51,941 nucleotides of DNA from contig WFPC01000015.1 of NCBI GenBank assembly GCA_015487785.1, positions 1-51,941 of the forward strand, in the 5' to 3' direction. The stretch is from Gammaproteobacteria bacterium. GTDB taxonomy: Bacteria > Pseudomonadota > Gammaproteobacteria > S012-40. The notes under the pieces were generated by a model. It was not told where the DNA came from. It saw only the letters and a program-made list of their open reading frames with translations, and did not search any database. Positions 45,433-51,941 of this stretch are shown piece after piece (positions within the stretch are counted from its first letter, which is position 1; the number at the start of each line of letters is the position of its first letter). Both the position numbers and the translations under genes were made by a program.

Positions 45433-47724
45433 TTGCCCGCATCCCCCGACAAAAAAACTGTTCCTGGCGCCACTGGTACCGTCCAGCGTGGTTTGCGCGA
45501 GGCTTCCCTGATTCTGCTGGGGGTGTTGGGTGTGTACCTGCTGGTGGCCCTGGCCAGCTACGACATCGCCGATCCCGCCTGGTCCCACAGCACCACTGCC
45601 GAGCACATCAACAACCTCGGCGGTGTCTTCGGCGCCTGGTTTGCCGATGTGATGCTGTTTCTGTTCGGCTATCTGGCCTTTCTGTTGCCCCTGGCGGTGA
45701 TACTGGCGGGCTGGTTGGTCTATCGCGCGGGACGCGCCCCGAAGCAGCATCCGCAGCCCGGGCAGGGGTTTTTGCGTCTGCTGGGTTTGCTGCTCACCCT
45801 GGTTTCGGGCACGGCCTTGCTTGCCCTGCACTGGCAAGTGCCGCAAGGCGTGTTGCCAGCCGATGCCGGTGGCCTGTTGGGCAAATTGGTGGCCGACAGC
45901 CTGGCCGGCTGGTTCAACGTGGTGGGGGCGACTCTGTTTTCCCTGGCCCTGTTGCTGGTGGGTATCAGTCTGTTCAGTGGCCTGTCGTGGTTGAAGGTGA
46001 TGGATCTGGTGGGCCGCGTCTGTTTTCAAGTCGTGGGCAGCGTGGGCATATGGTGGCGCGAGCGCCGGGCGGCACGCAAGGCGCGCCAGGAACGCAAGGA
46101 TACGCTGGCGGCCGAACAGCGCAAGAAAGGCAAGCGTAAGGCACCCAAGATCGCCAAGCCCGAGCCCAAACCGGTGCTGGAGAGCAGTACCCGGGAGGAA
46201 AAGGAAAAGCAGATTCCCCTGTTCGACAATCCTCCCGACGTGAGCCTGCCGGCGCTGAGCCTGCTGGATGCGCCGGTGGCGAGCAAGAAGAAAATGTCCT
46301 CCGAGGCTCTGGAGGCCATGGCCCGGCAAGTGGAGCTCAAGCTGAAGGACTTCGGTATCGAAGCCGAGGTGGTGGCGGTCTACCCGGGGCCGGTGATCAC
46401 GCGCTTCGAACTGCAACCGGCACCGGGGGTGAAGGGTAGCCAGATCAGTAACCTGGCCAAGGACCTGGCCCGCAGCCTGTCGGTGATCAGCGTGCGGGTG
46501 GTGGATGTGATACCGGGCAAGTCGGTGATCGGGCTGGAGATTCCCAATGAGAACCGGGAGATCGTGCGGTTGGTGGAAATCCTGCGCTCCAAGGAATACG
46601 AACAGTCCAATTCTCCCCTGACCCTGGCCCTGGGCAAGGATATCGGCGGCCACCCGGTGGTGGCGGACCTGGCCCGCATGCCTCATTTGCTGGTGGCGGG
46701 CACCACCGGTTCGGGCAAGTCGGTGGCCATCAATGCCATGGTATTGAGCCTGCTCTACAATGCCATGCCCAGCCAGGTGCGTCTGATCATGATCGACCCC
46801 AAAATGCTGGAACTGTCGGTCTATGACGATATTCCCCATTTGCTCACTCCGGTGGTCACCGACATGAAAGAGGCCGCCACCGCCCTGCGTTGGTGCGTGG
46901 CGGAAATGGAGCGTCGCTACAAATTGATGGCGGCCCTGGGCGTGCGCAACATCGGTGGCTTCAATCGTAAGATCAGGCAGGCCCAAGCCGACAAACAGGT
47001 CATCGTCGATCCCCTGTTTCAAGCGCAACAGGAGGGCGAGCAGGCACCGCCCCTGGAACCCTTGCCCTTCATCGTGGTGATCGTGGACGAACTGGCCGAC
47101 ATGATGATGGTGGTGGGCAAGAAGGTGGAGGAATACATCGCTCGCCTGGCGCAAAAGGCGCGGGCGGCAGGCATCCATCTCATTCTGGCCACCCAACGTC
47201 CCTCGGTGGACGTGCTCACCGGTCTGATCAAGGCCAACATACCCACCCGGATTGCCTTCCAGGTCTCCTCCAAGGTGGATTCGCGCACCATCATCGACCA
47301 GATGGGTGCCGAGACCCTGCTGGGGCACGGCGACATGCTCTATGTGCCACCGGGTTCGGGCGTTCCGGTGCGGGTTCACGGCGCCTTCGTGGACGATCAC
47401 GAGGTGCACAATGTCGTTGCTGATCTCAAGAAACGCGCCAAGCCAGATTACGACCCCGACATTCTGGCCGGCGACAGTCTGCCTGGGGATGTGCCGGGGT
47501 TGGAAGCCGAGGGCGGCGACAGTGAGGCCGACCCCCTCTACGATGAGGCCGTGAACATCGTCATCGAAACCCGTCGCGCGTCCATTTCCAGCGTGCAGCG
47601 GCGGCTCAAGATCGGCTACAATCGCGCCGCGCGCATGATCGAAGCCATGGAAGAGGCGGGCGTGGTCAGTCCGCCGCAGAGCAACGGTCAACGGGAAGTG
47701 CTGGTGCCCAAACAGCCGGGTTAA
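45433..47724 (+). CDS. ftsK: DNA translocase FtsK
   Basis: FtsK pumps DNA at the division septum and activates XerCD recombination at dif. The 763-residue protein has an N-terminal membrane domain with four helices (about 20-190), a charged linker, the RecA-like motor with Walker A TTGSGKS near residue 425 and [15 protein letters not shown], and the C-terminal gamma winged helix (about 693-757, [18 protein letters not shown]) that reads KOPS sites. An in-frame stop at 45412 and the lack of ATG make TTG 45433 the only early start. Its Shine-Dalgarno is poor. Confidence 0.93.
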   Translation: MPASPDKKTVPGATGTVQRGLREASLILLGVLGVYLLVALASYDIADPAWSHSTTAEHINNLGGVFGAWFADVMLFLFGYLAFLLPLAVILAGWLVYRAGRAPKQHPQPGQGFLRLLGLLLTLVSGTALLALHWQVPQGVLPADAGGLLGKLVADSLAGWFNVVGATLFSLALLLVGISLFSGLSWLKVMDLVGRVCFQVVGSVGIWWRERRAARKARQERKDTLAAEQRKKGKRKAPKIAKPEPKPVLESSTREEKEKQIPLFDNPPDVSLPALSLLDAPVASKKKMSSEALEAMARQVELKLKDFGIEAEVVAVYPGPVITRFELQPAPGVKGSQISNLAKDLARSLSVISVRVVDVIPGKSVIGLEIPNENREIVRLVEILRSKEYEQSNSPLTLALGKDIGGHPVVADLARMPHLLVAGTTGSGKSVAINAMVLSLLYNAMPSQVRLIMIDPKMLELSVYDDIPHLLTPVVTDMKEAATALRWCVAEMERRYKLMAALGVRNIGGFNRKIRQAQADKQVIVDPLFQAQQEGEQAPPLEPLPFIVVIVDELADMMMVVGKKVEEYIARLAQKARAAGIHLILATQRPSVDVLTGLIKANIPTRIAFQVSSKVDSRTIIDQMGAETLLGHGDMLYVPPGSGVPVRVHGAFVDDHEVHNVVADLKKRAKPDYDPDILAGDSLPGDVPGLEAEGGDSEADPLYDEAVNIVIETRRASISSVQRRLKIGYNRAARMIEAMEEAGVVSPPQSNGQREVLVPKQPG

Positions 47725-47851
47725 GTCGGTCCCGCCACTTTGGTGAGAATCAGTAAATCACAGGGATTGTACCGGCAGCATGCTTCGGAGGCCTCTCCAG
47801 TCCGCGGCTTGCCGATTTGAACCATCCACCGCCGCCAGTGGTGCGATGATG

Positions 47852-47860
47852 TGCTAAAAT
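47852..47860 (+). promoter_or_regulatory. Candidate extended -10 promoter of icd
   Basis: TGCTAAAAT contains the TG extension and TAAAAT (five of six). No -35 is seen at 17 nt. The leader would be about 30 nt. The rest of the 171-nt gap between ftsK and icd shows nothing else. Confidence 0.4.
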
Positions 47861-47895
47861 CGCGGCCCTGAAATCCGAGCAAACGTGGAGCCTCT

Positions 47896-49155
47896 ATGAG
47901 TTATCAACATATCTCCGTGCCGGCCAGCGGCGAAAAGATCCGGGTCAATGCCGACCATTCCCTGCAGGTACCTGAGCGCCCCATCATCCCGTTTATCGAG
48001 GGTGATGGTATCGGCGTGGATATCACCCCGGTGATGCGCAAGGTCATCGATGCCGCGGTGGACAAGGCCTATGGCGGCACGCGCGCCATAGCCTGGATGG
48101 AAATCTACGCGGGCGAAAAGGCGGTGTCGCTCTATGGCGGTGACGCCTGGCTGCCGGAGGAAACCCTACAGGCCATAGAGGCGTTTTCCGTTGCCATCAA
48201 GGGGCCTTTGACCACCCCGGTAGGTGGTGGTATCCGTTCCCTCAATGTGACCCTGCGCCAGCGCCTGGACCTGTATGTGTGCCAGCGGCCGGTGCGTTAT
48301 TTCGAGGGTACTCCCAGTCCGCTGAAGGAGCCGGAGAAAACCGACATGGTGATTTTCCGGGAAAACTCCGAGGACATCTATGCCGGTATCGAATGGCCGG
48401 CCGGGAGTGACGAGGCTCGCCGGCTGATCGGGTTCCTGACCGGTGAAATGGGTGTAACCCAGATTCGCTTTCCCGATACCGCCGGCATAGGCATCAAACC
48501 CGTTTCCCGCGAAGGCACTCAAAGACTGGTGCGCAAGGCCCTGCAATACACCATCGACAATGATCGCGATTCGCTGACCCTGGTGCACAAGGGCAACATT
48601 ATGAAATATACCGAGGGTGCTTTCCGCACCTGGGGCTACGAACTGGCCAAGGCGGAGTTCGGGGCCGAGGAGATTGATGGCGGCCCCTGGTGTCGCTTCA
48701 AGAACCCGAGAACCGGCAAGACCATCGTGGTCAAAGATGTCATTGCCGACGCTTTTCTGCAACAGATCCTGTTGCATCCGGAAGATTACAGTGTGATTGC
48801 CACGCTCAATCTCAACGGTGATTACATTTCCGATGCCCTGGCGGCTCAGGTGGGGGGCATAGGTATTGCGCCGGGGGCCAATCTTTCTGACAGCGTGGCC
48901 CTGTTCGAAGCCACCCATGGTACCGCGCCGGGGATGGCGGGGCAGAACAAGGCCAATCCCAGCTCGTTGATCCTGTCGGCGGAAATGATGCTGCGCCACC
49001 TGGGCTGGAGTGAGGCGGCGGACCGCGTGATCGAGGCCATGGCGGCGACCATTGCCGCCAAGACCGTGACCTACGATTTCGCCCGTGCCATGAGCGGAGC
49101 CACCCAGCTCAGCAGTTCGGAGTTCGGCGATGCCCTGATCGCCAACATGGCTTGA
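47896..49155 (+). CDS. icd: Isocitrate dehydrogenase (decarboxylating), homodimeric type
   Basis: Icd oxidises isocitrate to 2-oxoglutarate. The 419-residue protein aligns with E. coli Icd at a constant offset of two: [11 protein letters not shown], the [13 protein letters not shown] segment with Ser115 at the kinase-phosphatase site, and [11 protein letters not shown]. At the coenzyme site E. coli Lys344, Tyr345 and Val351 (NADP contacts) are Gly346, Met347 and Ala353 here ([15 protein letters not shown]). Tyr393 and Arg397 are kept. Use of NAD or mixed specificity is therefore possible and the usual NADP label is not safe. GGAG precedes the ATG. Confidence 0.95.
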   Translation: MSYQHISVPASGEKIRVNADHSLQVPERPIIPFIEGDGIGVDITPVMRKVIDAAVDKAYGGTRAIAWMEIYAGEKAVSLYGGDAWLPEETLQAIEAFSVAIKGPLTTPVGGGIRSLNVTLRQRLDLYVCQRPVRYFEGTPSPLKEPEKTDMVIFRENSEDIYAGIEWPAGSDEARRLIGFLTGEMGVTQIRFPDTAGIGIKPVSREGTQRLVRKALQYTIDNDRDSLTLVHKGNIMKYTEGAFRTWGYELAKAEFGAEEIDGGPWCRFKNPRTGKTIVVKDVIADAFLQQILLHPEDYSVIATLNLNGDYISDALAAQVGGIGIAPGANLSDSVALFEATHGTAPGMAGQNKANPSSLILSAEMMLRHLGWSEAADRVIEAMAATIAAKTVTYDFARAMSGATQLSSSEFGDALIANMA

Positions 49156-49162
49156 AGGCAAC

Positions 49163-49192
49163 AAAAACCCCGGGGCCTTGGGGCACCGGGGT
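49163..49192 (-). terminator. Terminator between icd and the cold-shock gene
   Basis: ACCCCGG (49167-49173) and CCGGGGT (49186-49192) pair around a 12-nt loop. On the minus strand five T follow, so it ends the cold-shock transcript. It begins 8 nt past the icd stop and may act for both. Confidence 0.7.
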
Positions 49193-49233
49193 CATTCCTT
49201 TCGTTTCTTGTTCTTTACTTGTCGCTATCGTAT

Positions 49234-49470
49234 TCAGGCCATTTCGAGTTCGCCTTCGTCGACGTCCTCGGTCATCTGGATCTTGGTGGCCTGCAGGCCA
49301 CGCGGGCCCTCGACCAGCTCGAAGGCAACCTTTTGCCCTTGTTTCAGGGTTTTGTAACCATCCATCTCGATCGCGCTGAAGTGTGCGAAGATATCGGCAC
49401 CCCCATCGTCAGCGGAAATGAATCCATACCCTTTAGCATTGTTAAACCACTTCACAGTTCCCGTAGCCAT
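49234..49470 (-). CDS. Cold-shock domain protein with acidic tail
   Basis: A single cold-shock domain of the CspA family that binds single-stranded RNA and DNA. The 78-residue protein has [16 protein letters not shown] with RNP1, DIFAHFS as RNP2 (Ala where Val is usual) and the closing [10 protein letters not shown]. An extra tail of about ten residues, rich in Glu and Asp ([12 protein letters not shown]), extends past the usual end. ATG 49470 follows GGAGGGG. The candidate promoter gives a leader of about 100 nt, as is common for cold-shock genes. Confidence 0.92.
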   Translation of the reverse strand: MATGTVKWFNNAKGYGFISADDGGADIFAHFSAIEMDGYKTLKQGQKVAFELVEGPRGLQATKIQMTEDVDEGELEMA

Positions 49471-49574
49471 CGTCAAATCCCCTCCATCAATCCTAAGCCA
49501 TTCCAATAGCTACCAGCCAGTGCCACGTGTCTACACACCCAGAAACATCGGCTCGACACTATAAGGAAGAAACT

Positions 49575-49604
49575 TTCATAACCGAAAGTGAATCCAATAG
49601 TCAA
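49575..49604 (-). promoter_or_regulatory. Candidate promoter of the cold-shock gene
   Basis: Minus-strand TTGACT (49604-49599), an 18-nt spacer and TATGAA (49580-49575). The transcript would begin about 100 nt before the gene. Confidence 0.5.
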
Positions 49605-49874
49605 GACTTTTATTGGCCTGGATACCATGCTGTGTCGCTGTGGTCGATTCCGGGTGCTGTTTTAGTAATACTTTATGGTAAGGTGAAGTGTTGATACCGT
49701 GTCTCATGGCAGGCATCATGGCGCTGCGGGCGAACGAGAATTCTGTTGCCAGCTTGAAATAACAATACTTTACCGCCATGTAGGCCAGGGAACGGGGCAA
49801 TTTTCCAGTGTTCTGCTAAGCTATTGGACGGTGATTTGTCCACCGCGAGAGAGAATCCATTAAACTTCTTGGCT
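49605..49874. other. Gene-free, AT-rich gap before clpS
   Basis: Together with the cold-shock leader this makes about 400 bases without a gene. A minus-strand frame at 49576-49800 has no Shine-Dalgarno and an unconvincing composition. AATACTTTA occurs twice (near 49667 and 49764). No convincing clpS promoter or stable hairpin is visible. Confidence 0.5.
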
Positions 49875-50195
49875 ATGAGTGACGATCATATTAGTGACGA
49901 AGGTGAAGCTTTACAGCTCCAGGAGGCAAAACCTGAGCTGAAGCAGCCACCGCTGTACAAGGTCGTGTTGTTGAACGACGACTATACGCCGATGGATTTC
50001 GTGGTTCATGTGCTGGAAAGCTTTTTTAAGATGAATCACGACAAGGCCACCCAAGTCATGTTGCAAGTCCATACGGAAGGAAAAGGGGTCTGTGGAGTGT
50101 TCACCCGGGAAATCGCTGAAACCAAGGTGGCCCAGGTGAATGCTTTTTCCAGAAGTCATCAACATCCCTTGTTGTGCACCATGGAACGCGCATAA
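49875..50195 (+). CDS. clpS: ATP-dependent Clp protease adaptor ClpS
   Basis: ClpS recognises N-terminal Leu, Phe, Tyr and Trp and hands substrates to ClpA. The 106-residue protein has the core [20 protein letters not shown] (binding pocket with N-D-D), [21 protein letters not shown] and [18 protein letters not shown] 49875 gives the normal flexible N-terminal extension. No clear Shine-Dalgarno is present, and an in-frame TTG exists at 49824. clpA follows after 25 nt. Aat and Bpt at 42 kb make the primary destabilising residues it binds. Confidence 0.95.
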   Translation: MSDDHISDEGEALQLQEAKPELKQPPLYKVVLLNDDYTPMDFVVHVLESFFKMNHDKATQVMLQVHTEGKGVCGVFTREIAETKVAQVNAFSRSHQHPLLCTMERA

Positions 50196-50220
50196 CAACC
50201 ATGAATCAGTGATAAGGTCA

Positions 50221-51941
50221 TGATTAGCAAAGAACTTGAATTCACTCTCAATATCGCTTTCAAAGAGGCCAGGGAAAAGCGCCACGAATTCGTGACGGTG
50301 GAGCATTTGTTGCTGGCCCTGCTGGACAATCCGGCCGCTTCCGCGGTGCTCAAGGCCTGTGGCGCCGATTTGTCCCAGTTGCGCAGCGATCTCAGTGGTT
50401 TCGTCGATGAGACCACGCCCCTGCTGATCGGCGATGAGGAGCAGGAGACACAGCCAACCCTGGGTTTCCAGCGGGTGCTGCAGCGCTCGGTGTTTCAGGT
50501 TCAGTCCTCCGGCAAGAAGGAGGTCACCGGTGCCAATGTGCTGGTGGCGATCTTCAGTGAGCAGGAGTCCCAGGCGGTCTACTATCTCAACAAGCAGAAT
50601 ATCACCCGGCTGGATGTGGTGAATTATATTTCTCACGGTATTTCCAAGGTGCATGGCGACGACGAGGAGCACGACACTCCGGCCGCCAGTCCTGCCGAGG
50701 AGGATGCGCCGGCGGATTCCACCGGCAAGAGCCCGCTGGAGAGTTTCGCCGTCAACCTCAATGAAAAGGCACGCTTGGGTGAGATCGATCCGCTGATCGG
50801 ACGCAAGGAGGAACTGGAACGCACGGTACAGATTCTCTGTCGCCGGCGCAAGAACAATCCCTTGTTCGTGGGTGAGGCCGGCGTGGGCAAGACCGCCATC
50901 GCCGAGGGGTTGGCGAAGAAAATCGTCGATGGCGAAGTACCCGAGGTGCTGGCTGATGCCACCATCTATTCGCTGGATCTGGGGGCCTTGCTGGCGGGCA
51001 CCAAGTACCGCGGTGATTTCGAAAAGCGCCTGAAGTCGCTGCTCAAGCAGTTGGAAAAGGAACCGGGTGCGATCCTGTTCATCGACGAGATCCACACCAT
51101 CATCGGCGCCGGTGCCGCTTCTGGCGGGGTGATGGATGCCTCCAACCTCATCAAGCCCATGTTGGCTTCCGGCAAACTGAAATGCCTGGGGTCCACCACC
51201 TACCAGGAATACCGGGGTATCTTCGAGAAGGACCGCGCCCTGGCGCGCCGCTTCCAGAAAATCGACGTGACCGAGCCCACGGTGGAGGAAACGGTGCAGA
51301 TTCTCTATGGGTTGAAGCCCAAGTTCGAAGAACACCACGATATCAAGTTCACGCGCCAGGCGCTCAAGACCGCCGCCGAGCTGGCGGCCCGTTACATCAG
51401 CGACCGCCATTTACCCGACAAGGCCATCGATGTGATCGACGAGGCCGGAGCCAGGCAACGCCTGTTGGCGCCCTCCAAGCGCAAGAAGACCATTGGCGTG
51501 GGCGATATCGAGAACATCGTGGCATCCATTGCGCGGATTCCGCCGAAAACTGTGTCCCGTTCCGACAAGGAGGTTCTGCAACATCTGGAACGCAACCTGA
51601 AGATGAGCGTATTCGGCCAGGACGAGGCCATAGACAGCCTGGCGACCGCGATCAAGTTGTCACGTTCCGGTCTGGGTAACGAGCAGAAGCCCATTGGTTC
51701 CTTCCTGTTCACCGGCCCCACCGGGGTGGGCAAGACCGAGGTCACCCGGCAACTCGCCATGGCCCTGGGTATCGAACTGGTTCGCTTCGACATGTCGGAA
51801 TACATGGAGCGTCATACCGTCTCGCGCCTGATCGGCGCGCCTCCGGGCTATGTGGGTTACGACGAGGGTGGCCTGCTCACCGAGGCCATCAACAAGCATC
51901 CCCATGCCGTGCTGTTGCTCGATGAGATCGAAAAAGCGCAT
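50221..51941 (+). CDS. clpA: ATP-dependent Clp protease ATP-binding subunit ClpA (5' part)
   Basis: ClpA is the AAA+ unfoldase that feeds ClpP. The window holds 573 codons and ends inside the gene. Visible are the N domain with two Clp repeats (about 1-145), an acidic linker, the first AAA module with Walker [10 protein letters not shown] and Walker [14 protein letters not shown], and the start of the second module with Walker [10 protein letters not shown] and [10 protein letters not shown] at the very end. The absence of the long ClpB middle coiled coil supports ClpA. AAGG precedes the ATG. Confidence 0.96.

Noticed and set aside
49576-49800. 74-codon minus-strand frame between the cold-shock gene and clpS
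   Set aside because: No Shine-Dalgarno, no recognisable motif, and it overlaps the likely cold-shock promoter.

Overview
The window looks like chromosome of a free-living gammaproteobacterium with fairly high G+C. Gene order and protein types (rimP-nusA-infB-rbfA-truB-rpsO-pnp; hflD-mnmA; rlmE-ftsH-folP-glmM-tpiA-secG-tRNA-Leu; clpS-clpA) fit the Chromatiales or sulfur-oxidiser side of the class. That placement is inference, because no diagnostic lithotrophy gene is present. I saw no insertion sequence, prophage, CRISPR array or tRNA-anchored island. Nearly everything is core housekeeping.

Layout. 1-8.7 kb: translation and RNA-processing operon behind a rimP-leader attenuator, closed by a 19-bp-stem terminator. 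8.7-10.4 kb: hflD and mnmA on the minus strand. 10.4-12.2 kb: a gene-poor, partly AT-rich stretch that is the most unusual part. It carries ycgL and three minus-strand microprotein genes (26, 35 and 34 codons) with good Shine-Dalgarno sites, each predicted to encode a single membrane helix. Two of the three are paralogues. The stretch also holds hairpins, a repeated operator-like dyad, and a SAM-II-type riboswitch with terminator and antiterminator in front of metZ. 12.2-15.0 kb: metZ, a DUF4149 membrane protein, yhbY, a small unknown membrane protein and rlmE. 15.1-20.6 kb: ftsH-folP-glmM-tpiA-secG-tRNA-Leu(GAG). 20.7-35.3 kb: complete 14-gene nuo operon (complex I) with separate nuoC and nuoD. 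35.3-38.9 kb: an HDOD protein, a DUF4396 membrane protein with a His-rich loop, and a lipoprotein joining three PKD-like repeats to an alpha-carbonic anhydrase. 39.2-45.3 kb: an AlkB-type dioxygenase, mnmC, bpt, aat, trxB and alanine dehydrogenase. 45.4-51.9 kb: ftsK, icd with unusual coenzyme-site residues, a cold-shock protein, clpS and the 5' part of clpA, cut by the window end.

How it fits together. The first block builds and matures ribosomes and tRNAs and turns over RNA. metZ makes homocysteine and appears to be shut off by S-adenosylmethionine through the riboswitch. The nuo operon supplies the respiratory NADH dehydrogenase. Bpt, Aat, ClpS and ClpA together form an N-end-rule degradation route: the two transferases add primary destabilising residues, ClpS recognises them and ClpA unfolds the substrate. 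All calls come from reading the sequence. No database search was run.
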